Below, in pieces: positions 15,402-25,850 of a stretch of 26,318 nucleotides of DNA; position 1 is the first letter of the stretch; every line of letters begins with the position of its first letter. Under the pieces are notes generated by a model, which did not search any database, was not told where the DNA came from, and saw only the letters and a list, made by a program, of their open reading frames with translations. A program made the translations under genes and the position numbers. Source of the DNA: an uncultured Olsenella sp. (GTDB lineage: Bacteria; Actinomycetota; Coriobacteriia; Coriobacteriales; Atopobiaceae); contig CAUGFC010000012.1 in the NCBI GenBank assembly GCA_959598545.1, forward strand, positions 1-26,318, in the 5' to 3' direction.

Positions 15402-15430
15402 ATTATAGGCAAATCCAGCGAGAAGGACAA
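15402..15430 (-). promoter_or_regulatory. Sigma-70-type promoter of rplS
   Basis: A perfect -10 TATAAT (minus strand, 15407-15402) lies 17 bases downstream of a -35 TTGTCC (15430-15425), which matches consensus at 4 of 6 positions. The region is visibly more AT-rich than its surroundings. It lies just after the stop of the DUF6273-like gene at 15443 and gives rplS independent transcription. No terminator separates the two. Confidence 0.78.
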
Positions 15431-15442
15431 GAACCACACAAC

Positions 15443-16399
15443 TCACAGGCAGAGCCCCACCGTCACGCCCGAGCCCTGCCCGGCGTAGCCGAGCGAGACA
15501 GGATAGCCGCCCTCCATGACCCGGTAGAAGTAGGAGCCCTCCTCGCCGATGAAGGCATAGGGGTACGGCGTCCGATACCACCAGCCCGTCGGCGCACCCC
15601 CGTAGTCGAGCGAGAGGACGTCGTCGGGGTCGGAGAAGCAGGTGACACCCGACTCGGCGAAGTAGGCGTACTGTTCGCCCTCGAGATTGAGCAGGTCGTC
15701 GTATGCCGCGTAGTCGATGTAGTCCGTCCGGCCGCGAATCTCGTCGCCGTACTCGTCGACGAAGACGGTCACGTCGCCGCAGACCTCACGGACCGAGAAG
15801 GGCCAGAGGGTCTCTGACGTCTCGGAGACAGAGGCGGGCTCGTCGCTCACCCCGACGTTGTTGGTCGCCTTGCGGACGGGGACGACGCTCCGGGCGAGCT
15901 CGTCAGGGAGGAGCGAGGCCGCCTCGTCCGAGAGCCAGGCCCTGAGGTCGCTGCCCTCCCAGCCGCCCGCGACGGTGTCGTCGCCGTTCATGGGACGAAC
16001 CGCTATGGGAGAAACCATGAGCGTGAGGCCGGCCCTCCCCGAACCGTCGGAGCGCTCGTCGTGGGCGATGCTGACGACCGTGAGCGTGGCCTGCCGCCCG
16101 TCCGCAAGCGTCAGGGGGCGCACGTCCCCGATCTCGATTCCCCACTCGGCTGCGACGGCAACGGCACCGTCGACGCTGTCCTCCCCTGCCACGATCCGAG
16201 CGACCTCGGCAAGCTCGTCCCAGTCGTACTCATGGAAGGACTTCCGCTCCAGTGCGGGCTCGGCCGTCACCTGCCCCACCGCCCCGGAGGCCGAGGACGT
16301 GACGACGAGGTACAGCGCAACGCCTCCCGCGACCACCAGGAGCGCGGAGAGAGCGAGGGCCAGCGCCGTCAGGGCGCCGGCGCCGTCACGCCTGCTCAT
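15443..16399 (-). CDS. Membrane-anchored DUF6273-like protein
   Basis: I do not know its function. Residues about 9-33 are one hydrophobic helix after a short basic start (MSRRDG), so it is probably an N-terminally anchored exported protein, or has an uncleaved signal. The exported part, about 285 residues, is acidic. The C-terminal region (about 120-318) resembles DUF6273: GGWEGSDLRAWLSDEAASLL, then LWPFSVREV, and near the end WWYRTPYP and a terminal GVTVGLCL, the spacing typical of that domain. Two Cys lie in the C-terminal half before the end (207, 254) and a third at 317. The ATG at 16399 has a moderate GGGGGTG site and lies 21 bases after dgt, so it is probably co-transcribed. Domain assignment is by pattern recognition only. 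Confidence 0.72.
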   Translation of the reverse strand: MSRRDGAGALTALALALSALLVVAGGVALYLVVTSSASGAVGQVTAEPALERKSFHEYDWDELAEVARIVAGEDSVDGAVAVAAEWGIEIGDVRPLTLADGRQATLTVVSIAHDERSDGSGRAGLTLMVSPIAVRPMNGDDTVAGGWEGSDLRAWLSDEAASLLPDELARSVVPVRKATNNVGVSDEPASVSETSETLWPFSVREVCGDVTVFVDEYGDEIRGRTDYIDYAAYDDLLNLEGEQYAYFAESGVTCFSDPDDVLSLDYGGAPTGWWYRTPYPYAFIGEEGSYFYRVMEGGYPVSLGYAGQGSGVTVGLCL

Positions 16400-16420
16400 G
16401 CGACACCCCCGCGCACCACG

Positions 16421-17467
16421 TCAGCGCCGCTTCCATGACTGCGGGACCTTGAGCTCCTCGTACACGCAGACGGCATAGCGGTCCGTCATGCCGGCGATGA
16501 AGTCGGCGACCTGGACGTCCGGCTTGTCCTCGTCATGCGCGCGATACTCCTCCGGGACCTCGTCGAGGTGCGTGACGAAGTGGTCGAAGAGCTCCTCGAG
16601 CATGACGTAGGCCTTAGGCTCCTCCCACTTGGCGTCACCGCGCGAGTAGAGGTTGTCGAAGAGGAAGCGACGCAGCTCCATCATGGCGTCCCACACCGGG
16701 GCGGACATGGAGACGTCCCCGAGCTCGGAGCTCGTGGACACGACGTCGTGGACCATGGTCTCGATGCGCTCAGAGGAGCTGTCGCCGAGTCGGGCGCGCG
16801 CCGCGGCCGGGAGGTCCTCTTCGCGAAGGAGGCCAGCCCGCTCCGCGTCGTCGATGTCGTGGCAGACGTAGGCGATTCGGTCCGCGAGGGAGACGGTCCG
16901 TCCCTCGAGGGTGCGGGCGCGCACGGGGCCGGTGTGACACCGGATGCCGTCGACGACCTCGCGGCTGAGGTTGAGGCCGGAGCCGTCTCGCTCGAGGAGC
17001 TCGACGATGCGCGCCCCCTGCTCGTTGTGAGCGAAGAGGCCCCGGCTCTCCGGAAGTCGGGGGTCGAGGCCGCGGTGCCGGGCCAGGGCATGGCTCAGCG
17101 CGCGCTCGCCGACGTGGCCGAAAGGTGTGTGCCCGAGGTCGTGGCCGAGGGCGATCGCCTCGGTCAGGTCCTCGTTGAGCCCGAGCGGACGCGCGATGGA
17201 GCGCGCCACCTGTCCCACCTCGAGCGTGTGGATGAGCCTCGTGCGGTAGTGGTCGCCCTCGGGCGCGAGAAAGACCTGCGTCTTGTGTGCGAGACGGCGG
17301 AAGCTCTTGCTATGGAGGATGCGGTCCCGGTCGCACTGGAAGCAGGTCCTCAGAGGGTCCGGCTCCTCGTCGAGGAGCCTCCCCGCGCTCGCGTCGGAGA
17401 AGGAGGCGTCGGGCGAGAGGCGCTCATGCTCGGCGCGCTCCAGGTCCTGTCTGCTCAAGACTCGCAT
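16421..17467 (-). CDS. dgt: HD-domain deoxyguanosinetriphosphate triphosphohydrolase-like protein
   Basis: The family hydrolyses dNTPs to deoxynucleosides and triphosphate and affects dNTP pools. The HD-domain metal ligands are visible: His80 in RLIHTLEVGQVARS, His109 and Asp110 in ALGHDLGHTPFGH, and a later Asp in SLADRIAYVCHDIDD. The N-terminal RDRILHSKSFRRLAHKTQVF motif and the C-terminal DFIAGMTDRYA are both typical of bacterial dGTPase-like proteins. I choose ATG 17467 (348 residues) with GGGAG 5 bases upstream, over an in-frame TTG at 17479 next to the terminator. Its ribosome binding site lies right behind the ppdK terminator. True substrate preference cannot be read from sequence. Confidence 0.92.
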   Translation of the reverse strand: MRVLSRQDLERAEHERLSPDASFSDASAGRLLDEEPDPLRTCFQCDRDRILHSKSFRRLAHKTQVFLAPEGDHYRTRLIHTLEVGQVARSIARPLGLNEDLTEAIALGHDLGHTPFGHVGERALSHALARHRGLDPRLPESRGLFAHNEQGARIVELLERDGSGLNLSREVVDGIRCHTGPVRARTLEGRTVSLADRIAYVCHDIDDAERAGLLREEDLPAAARARLGDSSSERIETMVHDVVSTSSELGDVSMSAPVWDAMMELRRFLFDNLYSRGDAKWEEPKAYVMLEELFDHFVTHLDEVPEEYRAHDEDKPDVQVADFIAGMTDRYAVCVYEELKVPQSWKRR

Positions 17468-17483
17468 CGTCACTCCCAACGAG

Positions 17484-17516
17484 AAGGGGGAGGAAGCCGC
17501 TGGCCTCCTCCCCCCT
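17484..17516 (-). terminator. Intrinsic terminator after ppdK
   Basis: Arms 17486-17498 and 17502-17514 pair as a 13-bp stem (GGGGGAGGAGGCC with GGCTTCCTCCCCC) with a 3-base loop, followed by TTCTCGTT on the minus strand. One pair is G-U only in the minus-strand RNA and would be A-C in the opposite RNA, which supports minus-strand use. The U-tract is short, so termination may be partial, leaving dgt read-through. Confidence 0.72.
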
Positions 17517-17547
17517 CGGTAATCGCTGCGTCACGAGGACTCAGTTA

Positions 17548-20307
<2,760 letters not shown>

Positions 20308-20383
20308 GGTTCTCCCTTGCTTTCTATGTCCGGACGCCCCGTTGGGCGCACTTACGGCGTACCGACACAACGGCACTCAGCAC

Positions 20384-20411
20384 ATCGTAGCAGCGTGTCT
20401 CAAAATCGCAA
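20384..20411 (-). promoter_or_regulatory. Candidate promoter of ppdK
   Basis: On the minus strand -35 TTGCGA (20411-20406) and -10 TACGAT (20389-20384) are 16 bases apart, and TGC directly precedes the -10 as in extended -10 promoters. It lies between a strong terminator and ppdK, which needs its own promoter. Each hexamer matches consensus at only 4 of 6 positions. Confidence 0.5.
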
Positions 20412-20450
20412 GCTTCAATTGGTCGTACGGCGCCAATCGGCTGGCGGACG

Positions 20451-20479
20451 AAAAAGGGCCCGGGCGGACGCCCGGGCCC
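20451..20479 (-). terminator. Strong intrinsic terminator ending the rpsP-glyQS operon
   Basis: A perfect 10-bp palindromic stem (GGGCCCGGGC/GCCCGGGCCC at 20456-20465 and 20470-20479) with a 4-base loop is followed by TTTTT on the minus strand. It begins about 24 bases after the stop of the half-length PPDK regulator gene and separates that operon from ppdK. Confidence 0.92.
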
Positions 20480-20502
20480 CAAGTCTCGAATGTCGCAAAC
20501 CC

Positions 20503-20904
20503 CTACTCCGAGGCGGGCGCGTCGCTGTAGACGGCGCCGATCTCGTGCGTGGGCTCCTCGCCCGTGAGCGTGGAGATGACGGTGACGGCGGGGCCGAGCA
20601 GGTCGATGGAGGGGATGCCCCTGCGGTCGAGCTCGCGACGGATCTCGCGCCTGAGCGTGCCGTTGGCGAACGTGTGGAAGACGGCGCACGGGCGGTCGGG
20701 GTCGTAGCGCTCGTCGAAGAACGCGCGGACGGTGTCGACGTCCTTCACGTTGGAGAGGCGCTCGATGTCGACGGACGAGTCCCCAAACTGGGCGGCGGCG
20801 GCCATGACGACCGTGTTGGCCGTCTCACCGCGCGCGTCTGACAGCACGTAGATAAGCGGGACGACCTGTCCGAAGATGTCGTCATCCAGATCGAGCCTTG
20901 GCAT
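20503..20904 (-). CDS. Half-length PPDK regulator-like protein (N-terminal DUF299/PpsR domain only)
   Basis: The 133-residue product matches the N-terminal half of the pyruvate phosphate dikinase/PEP synthase regulatory kinase-phosphorylase family. Visible matches are LIYVLSDARGETANTVVMAA (about 17-36), IERLSNVKDVDTV, AVFHTFANGTLRREIRREL and GIPSIDLLGPAV (to about 107). Family members are about 270 residues and carry a P-loop (GVSRxxKTP-like) and substrate region in the second half; none of that is present. The stop is followed at once by a strong terminator, leaving no room for a frameshifted remainder. ATG 20904 has GGAGG 7 bases upstream, so the gene looks expressed. It is 49 bases behind glyS and just upstream of ppdK, the expected location for the regulator. 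It may be a binding or decoy domain, half of a split enzyme, or a decaying gene; kinase activity alone is unlikely. Confidence 0.8.
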   Translation of the reverse strand: MPRLDLDDDIFGQVVPLIYVLSDARGETANTVVMAAAAQFGDSSVDIERLSNVKDVDTVRAFFDERYDPDRPCAVFHTFANGTLRREIRRELDRRGIPSIDLLGPAVTVISTLTGEEPTHEIGAVYSDAPASE

Positions 20905-20953
20905 CGCGTCTCCTCCCGTAGCTCGGCCGTGTCCCGGTCGAATCAAGCCTACC

Positions 20954-23050
20954 CTACTTCTTGCGAGAGAGCGCGCCGATGTCGGCAACGCCCACGAAGA
21001 CTTCAACGAAGCGGTTGAGCAGGCGCAGGCGGTTCTCCCTTACCGCAGTATCCTCGTCCATGACAAGCACGTCGTCGAAGAATCGGTCGATGGGCGCTCT
21101 GAGTTCGGCAAGTGCGGCGAGGGCGCCGGCGTAGTCGTCTCTCGCGAGCGTGTCGCCGACCGCAACGGACCCCTGCTCGCAGGCCGAAAGAAGGCTTCTC
21201 TCGGCATCGCCGAGAAGCGCGTCGTCGACGTCGGAGCCGAGCGAGGGGTCGCTCAGGTGAGCGGCGCGCGCGTAGGCCGTGGCCAGGTCGTCGAAGAGCT
21301 CGGGGCTCTGCGAGCGTGCGTCCTCGAGGGCGTGGGCGCGCGCCATGAACTCCACGGGGTTGATGACGCCAACCGCGGAGACGGCCTCGATCGTGTCGGG
21401 GCGCAGGCCCTCGTCGCGGGCGATGGCGACGAGGCGTCCCTGGAAGAACCTCACGACCGCGGTGGCGACCCCCTCGAGGTCGAACTCGAGGCCCTGGGCC
21501 CGGTAGGCGCCGAGCGCGAGCCCGATCAGCTGGCGCAGGTCGCAGCCGGGCAGCGTGCGGAGCATGGCGATGATGCCGATGGCAGCACGCCGGACCGCGT
21601 AGGGGTCGGAGGAGCCGGTGGGCGGCTCGTCGATGGCGAAGATGCCGCAGACGGTGTCGAGCTTGTCGGCTATCGCGACGCAGCAGCCGCAGGTACCGGA
21701 GGGGAGCTCGTCGCCGGCGAAGCGCGGGCGATAGTGCTCGCGGATCGCGGCGCACACCTCCTCGTCCTCGCCCGCCGCGGCCGCGTAGTAGCCGCCCATG
21801 ACGCCCTGCTGGTTGGTGAACTCGACGACGGCCTGCGAGACGAGGTCCGCCTTGGCGAGGTGCGCGGCGCGCGCGGCGGCGGCGACGCCGTCCTCGCCCT
21901 CCCCGGCCTGCCTGGCGACAGCGGCGGCGAGGCTCTCCATGCGCTCGACCTTCTGGAGCATCGTGCCCAGGCGCTCCTGGAAGGTGACCGAGCCGAGGCG
22001 CTCGACGAACTCCTCCATGGGGCGCTTGAGGTCCTCGTCGTAGAAGAACTTGGCGTCGTCGAGTCGGGCGCGCACCACGCGCTCGTTGCCCGCGACCACG
22101 GTCTGGGACACGCGGGGGTCGGCGTTGGAGACGACGACGAACTCGCGCGTGAGGTTGCCCTCGGCGTCGTAGACCGGGAAGTAGCGCTGGTTGGAGAGCA
22201 TCGACTCGCAGATGATCTCGTGCGGCACCTCGAGGAAGGACTCGTCGAACGTGCCCACGAGGACCGTCGGCCACTCGCAGAGGTTGACGACCTCGTCGAA
22301 GATGCGCTTGGGCGTGTCCACGCGCGCGCCGCCGCGCTCCTCCTCGATCTTCGCGATGCCGGCGCGGATGGCCTCGGCACGACGCTCGGCGGAGAGCACG
22401 AAGGCGCGCTCGAGGGTGCCCTCGTAGTCGGCCGGGGACGCGACGACGTGCTCGCCCGGGGCGAGCACGCGGTGTCCGCGCGTGGTGTTGCCGGAGGTGA
22501 CGTCGGCATAGGTCACGGGAACGACGTCCGTGCCGAGGAGGGCGCAAATCCAGCGGATGGGGCGCACGAACGTGGCGTGCTCGGACCCCCAGCGCTGGCT
22601 GCGGTAGTTGGGCCACTGGAGCCCGCCGATCACCTCGGCGGAGAGGGCCGAGAGGATCGGGGCGGCCGGCTCGGAGGGGACGCTGCGCTCGGCGAAGACG
22701 TACTCGCTGCCGTCGGCGTCCACGCGGCGGACGAGGTCGGCCGCGTCGGCGCCGCACTTGCGGGCGAAGCCGAGGGCCGCCTTGGTCGGCGCGCCGGACT
22801 CGTCGAACGCGATGGCCGCCTTGGGGCCGCGCCTCACCTCGTGGATCTCGTCGGTCGCGACGGCGACGTCAGAGACCAGGACGGCGAGGCGGCGCGGGGT
22901 CGAGAGGACGCGGACCTCGCCGTGGGCGAGGCCGGCGGCGTCGAGGCCCTTGGACACGAGGCCGCCGAGCTGCTGGGCGGCGTTCATGAGCGGCGCGGAG
23001 GGCATCTCCTCGGTGCCGATCTCGAGCAGGAAGTCACGGGTCTCTGCCAT
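20954..23050 (-). CDS. glyS: Glycyl-tRNA synthetase beta subunit
   Basis: The beta subunit of the bacterial two-subunit GlyRS carries tRNA-binding functions and cooperates with the alpha subunit. The N-terminal FLLEIGTEEMPSAPL is the family start. It is followed by the TPRRLAVLV and GPKAAIAF segments, the RSQRWGSEHATFVRPIRWI motif, a DPYAVRRAAIGI region and a C-terminal helical anticodon-binding part with FFDDVLVMDEDTAVRENRLRLL split across the end. The length of 698 residues is normal. Its ATG directly follows the glyQ stop (TAGATG) with GGAGG 8 bases upstream. The two-subunit form argues against a mainstream actinobacterium, most of which use a single-chain GlyRS. Confidence 0.96.
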   Translation of the reverse strand: MAETRDFLLEIGTEEMPSAPLMNAAQQLGGLVSKGLDAAGLAHGEVRVLSTPRRLAVLVSDVAVATDEIHEVRRGPKAAIAFDESGAPTKAALGFARKCGADAADLVRRVDADGSEYVFAERSVPSEPAAPILSALSAEVIGGLQWPNYRSQRWGSEHATFVRPIRWICALLGTDVVPVTYADVTSGNTTRGHRVLAPGEHVVASPADYEGTLERAFVLSAERRAEAIRAGIAKIEEERGGARVDTPKRIFDEVVNLCEWPTVLVGTFDESFLEVPHEIICESMLSNQRYFPVYDAEGNLTREFVVVSNADPRVSQTVVAGNERVVRARLDDAKFFYDEDLKRPMEEFVERLGSVTFQERLGTMLQKVERMESLAAAVARQAGEGEDGVAAAARAAHLAKADLVSQAVVEFTNQQGVMGGYYAAAAGEDEEVCAAIREHYRPRFAGDELPSGTCGCCVAIADKLDTVCGIFAIDEPPTGSSDPYAVRRAAIGIIAMLRTLPGCDLRQLIGLALGAYRAQGLEFDLEGVATAVVRFFQGRLVAIARDEGLRPDTIEAVSAVGVINPVEFMARAHALEDARSQSPELFDDLATAYARAAHLSDPSLGSDVDDALLGDAERSLLSACEQGSVAVGDTLARDDYAGALAALAELRAPIDRFFDDVLVMDEDTAVRENRLRLLNRFVEVFVGVADIGALSRKK

Positions 23051-23962
23051 CTAGGCCACCTCCCCCTTCTTGGCGGCGTCGTCGGTCTTGCCGGCCACCT
23101 CCGCGAGATAGCACTCGCAGCAGAGCTTGGCGATCGTGCGGACGCGCAGGATGTAGTTGGCACGCTCGGTCGCCGAGATGGCGCCGCGCGCGTCGAGCAG
23201 GTTGAATGCGTGCGAGCACTTCATGACGCAGTCGTAGGCGGGAAGCGGCAGCTTCCGGTCGAGGCAGGAGTGACACTCCGCCTCGTAGTCGTCGAACTTC
23301 TGGCGCATCATCTCGACGTTGGCCACCTCGAAGTTGTAGGTGGAGAACTCGCGCTCGTTCTCGTGGAAGACGTCGCCGTAGGTCATGGGTGTGCCGTCAG
23401 GCAGGTAGGACCAGATGACGTCGTAGACAGAGTCGACCCCCTGCGCGTACATGGCGATGCGCTCCAGGCCGTAGGTGATCTCCACCGGCACCGGGTCGCA
23501 CTCGATGCCGCCGACCTGCTGGAAGTAGGTGTACTGGGTGACCTCCATGCCGTCCATCCAGACCTCCCAGCCGAGGCCCCAGGCGCCCAGCGTCGGGCTC
23601 TCCCAGTCGTCCTCGACGAAGCGGACGTCGTGCTCGGCGGGATCGAGACCGATGGCGGCGAGCGAGCCCAGGTAGAGCTCCTGGGAGTCCACCGGGCAGG
23701 GCTTGAGGATCACCTGGAACTGGTAGTAGTGCTGCATGCGGTTGGGATTCTCGCCGTAGCGCCCGTCGGCCGGACGGCGGCACGGTTGCGGGTAGCAGGT
23801 GCGCCAGGGCGCGGGACCGAGCGAGCGCAGCGTGGTGGCGGTGTGGAACGTGCCCGCGCCGACCTCGGAGTCGTAGGGTTGCATGACCGTGCAGCCCTGG
23901 GCGGCCCAGTAGCGCTCGAGCTCGAGGATCATGTCCTGGAACGTCAGTGTCGTCTTGCCCAT
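23051..23962 (-). CDS. glyQ: Glycyl-tRNA synthetase alpha subunit
   Basis: The alpha subunit contains the class II catalytic core that activates glycine. Highly conserved signatures are present: TFQDMILELERYWAAQGC, YDSEVGAGTFHTATTLRSLG, RPADGRYGENPNRMQHYYQ, AWGLGWEVWMDGMEVTQYTY and ITYGLERIAMY. The C terminus has a Lys/Glu-rich end typical of GlyQ. Two adjacent ATGs are possible (23965, 23962). AAGGA lies 2 and 5 bases upstream respectively, so I take the second, giving 303 residues. It follows lepB by 29 bases. No T-box leader is visible before it. Confidence 0.96.
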   Translation of the reverse strand: MGKTTLTFQDMILELERYWAAQGCTVMQPYDSEVGAGTFHTATTLRSLGPAPWRTCYPQPCRRPADGRYGENPNRMQHYYQFQVILKPCPVDSQELYLGSLAAIGLDPAEHDVRFVEDDWESPTLGAWGLGWEVWMDGMEVTQYTYFQQVGGIECDPVPVEITYGLERIAMYAQGVDSVYDVIWSYLPDGTPMTYGDVFHENEREFSTYNFEVANVEMMRQKFDDYEAECHSCLDRKLPLPAYDCVMKCSHAFNLLDARGAISATERANYILRVRTIAKLCCECYLAEVAGKTDDAAKKGEVA

Positions 23963-23991
23963 CATCGTCCTTCTCTCGACCCCGCGCGCGC

Positions 23992-24558
23992 CTAGAGCAG
24001 GCCCACGTCGGAGAGTGGCCAGTAGATCAGAATCGCCCTCGATGTTACGTCATCGACGCTCACGGGGCCAAAGAAACGCGAGTCCTTCGAGTTCGTCCTG
24101 TTGTCGCCCATGACCCAGACAGTGCCCTCGGGGACCGTGTAGGGATAGGAGATGCCGACGGAGCCCGCGATGTCGCTCAGCGACTCGGTGCGCGCGCCGT
24201 CGACATAGGGCTCGTCGAGAACGACGCCGTCAACGACGACCTCGCCGTCGACCAGGTCGATCGTCTGACCGCCGACCGCGATGACGCGCTTGACGAGCGT
24301 GTCGCCCACCGTCACGGGGCTGTCGAAGGTTATAACATCGCCCGGCTCGGGGTCCCGGAACGCCAGGGAGACCTTCTCCCCCAGGATGAGGTCGCCCTCC
24401 TGGATTGTCTCGAGCATCGAGCCCGACGGCACGTAGTAGGCACCCACCACGAAGACGCGAAGCATGACGGAGAGGACGACGCAGAGCACGAGCGTCCCCA
24501 GGAACCACGACCCCCATCCGCGCGGGGATTCGTCCTCAGTCGAGAGGTGGCGTGGCAT
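23992..24558 (-). CDS. lepB: Signal peptidase I
   Basis: This is a membrane serine protease that removes signal peptides from secreted proteins. A single N-terminal membrane helix (about residues 17-37, with FLGTLVLCVVLSVML) precedes the catalytic region. The nucleophile Ser lies in YYVPSGSMLETI and the general base Lys in DTLVKRVIAVGG. The third box GDNRTNSKDSRFFGPV is intact. The 188-residue length is typical of Gram-positive-type enzymes. I choose ATG 24558, with GGAGG 8 bases upstream; it overlaps the end of trmD by 23 bases. The longer frame up to 24645 would overlap trmD further and lacks support. Confidence 0.94.
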   Translation of the reverse strand: MPRHLSTEDESPRGWGSWFLGTLVLCVVLSVMLRVFVVGAYYVPSGSMLETIQEGDLILGEKVSLAFRDPEPGDVITFDSPVTVGDTLVKRVIAVGGQTIDLVDGEVVVDGVVLDEPYVDGARTESLSDIAGSVGISYPYTVPEGTVWVMGDNRTNSKDSRFFGPVSVDDVTSRAILIYWPLSDVGLL

Positions 24559-25321
24559 CTGCGGCACCTCCCCCGGGTCCGTCGGACGCGCTCGCGAGGG
24601 CGACGTCCCCCGCGACCCGACGCTCCTCCTCGTCGAGCTCGACACCCTGGAGCAGGTCGGGTCTCCAGCGCGCCGTCCGCTCGACCGAGCTCAGGCGCCT
24701 CCAGCGGTCGACGCGCGCGTGGTCTCCGGAGAGCAGGACCTCGGGAACGGACATCCCGCGATAGGTCGACGGGCGCGTGTACTGGGCATACTCCAGAAGC
24801 CCGGACTCCCGCGAGAAGGACTCGTCCACGGGGCTCGCCTCGTCGCCGAGGGCGCCCGGCAGAAGCCGGACGACGGAGTCGATCACCACGAGCGCGGCGA
24901 GCTCCCCTCCGGTGAGCACGTAGTCGCCGAGGGACAGGACCTCGTCGGCGAGCGAGTAGACGCGCTCGTCCATGCCCTCGTAGCGGCCGCAGACGAGCAG
25001 CACGCGCTCCTCCCCCGCGAGCCGCTCGGCGACGCGCTGGTCGAAGCGGGCGCCGCAGGGCGAGAAGAACACGACGTGGGGGCGGGGGCCCTCCGAGGAG
25101 AGCTCCTCGACGGCCTCGAAGATCGGCGCGGGCTTCATGAGCATGCCCTGGCCGCCCCCGAACGGGGCGTCGTCGACGGTCCGATGCCGGTCGTGCGTCC
25201 AGTCGCGCAGGTCATGGGCCTTGAACTCGAAGATCCCGGCACGACGGGCGCGACCCATGATGGAGGCGTCCAGATAGGGGTCGAAGACGTCGGGGATGAC
25301 GGAGACCGTCTCGAAGATCAT
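24536..25321 (-). CDS. trmD: tRNA (guanine-N1-)-methyltransferase TrmD
   Basis: TrmD is a SPOUT-fold enzyme forming m1G37 next to the anticodon, which prevents frameshifting. Conserved segments are FETVSVIPDVFDPYL at the start, VDDAPFGGGQGMLMKP, HVVFFSPCGARFDQ, LVCGRYEGMDERV and the knotted SAM-binding GDYVLTGGELAALVVID, then LLSGDHARVDRWRR. At 261 residues it carries a short Gly/Ala-rich tail overlapping lepB. The ATG is one base after the rimM stop with GGAGG 6 bases upstream. Confidence 0.97.
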   Translation of the reverse strand: MIFETVSVIPDVFDPYLDASIMGRARRAGIFEFKAHDLRDWTHDRHRTVDDAPFGGGQGMLMKPAPIFEAVEELSSEGPRPHVVFFSPCGARFDQRVAERLAGEERVLLVCGRYEGMDERVYSLADEVLSLGDYVLTGGELAALVVIDSVVRLLPGALGDEASPVDESFSRESGLLEYAQYTRPSTYRGMSVPEVLLSGDHARVDRWRRLSSVERTARWRPDLLQGVELDEEERRVAGDVALASASDGPGGGAADATPPLD

Positions 25322-25322
25322 C

Positions 25323-25844
25323 TCAGGCCTCCTCCCAGACGAGACCGGCGGGAACGCTGACCTCGATGGCGCCCGTCTCCGGAACGCTTGACACGACCTG
25401 CTCGATTATGGGGAGCAGAAGCTCTCCGCGCTCTCCCCTGATGACCCAGACGTCGTTCGCGGGGCCGGTCATGACCTCGTCGATGATCCCCTCGTCGCCG
25501 GTCTCGGCATCTCGGACCGTGCGACCAACCAGGCGTCCCGCGTCGTGCAGGGAAAGGTCATCGGGCAGGTCGGCGACGCGGGCGAGCAGGAAGCGGCCCA
25601 CGAGGGACTCCGCGGCGTCGAGGTCGCGGACGCCGTCGAGCGCCACGAGCGAGCCGTGACGCCCGTCCGCGGCGCACGTCGCGACCACGTGCCATCGACT
25701 GCCCCTCAGTGTGGGCGGCACGACGGCGACCTCGAGCCCTTCGCGCACAAGTGAGGGAAGGCCGTGAACGGGAACCGTCACGACCTCCCCTCTTCTCCCG
25801 TGCGTCTTCTCCACACGGGCTATGCACCTGAAGCGGTCTCGCAT
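25323..25844 (-). CDS. rimM: 16S rRNA processing protein RimM
   Basis: RimM helps mature the 30S head domain. The N-terminal RimM beta-barrel domain (about 1-90) starts IARVEKTHGRRGEVVTVP. The C-terminal PRC-barrel (about 98-173) includes LVGRTVRDAETGDEGIIDEVMT and GELLLPIIEQVV. The length of 173 residues is typical. The ATG at 25844 follows a GGGG-containing site and is 6 bases after the khpA stop. The order khpA-rimM-trmD is the canonical one. Confidence 0.95.
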   Translation of the reverse strand: MRDRFRCIARVEKTHGRRGEVVTVPVHGLPSLVREGLEVAVVPPTLRGSRWHVVATCAADGRHGSLVALDGVRDLDAAESLVGRFLLARVADLPDDLSLHDAGRLVGRTVRDAETGDEGIIDEVMTGPANDVWVIRGERGELLLPIIEQVVSSVPETGAIEVSVPAGLVWEEA

Positions 25845-25850
25845 GGGCCC

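Noticed and set aside
20308..20502. Possible frameshifted second half of the PPDK regulator after 20503
   Set aside because: The gap holds a strong terminator and the ppdK promoter and is far shorter than the roughly 400 bases needed; no P-loop-like motif is visible in any minus-strand frame there.
23963..23991. T-box riboswitch before glyQ
   Set aside because: Only about 29 bases separate lepB and glyQ, far too short for a T-box, and no T-box core sequence is seen.
20876..23995. Long plus-strand open frame opposite glyS and glyQ (over 1,000 codons)
   Set aside because: Same cause as above: it mirrors the glyQ/glyS codon bias, has no recognisable domain or ribosome binding site, and overlaps two certain genes.
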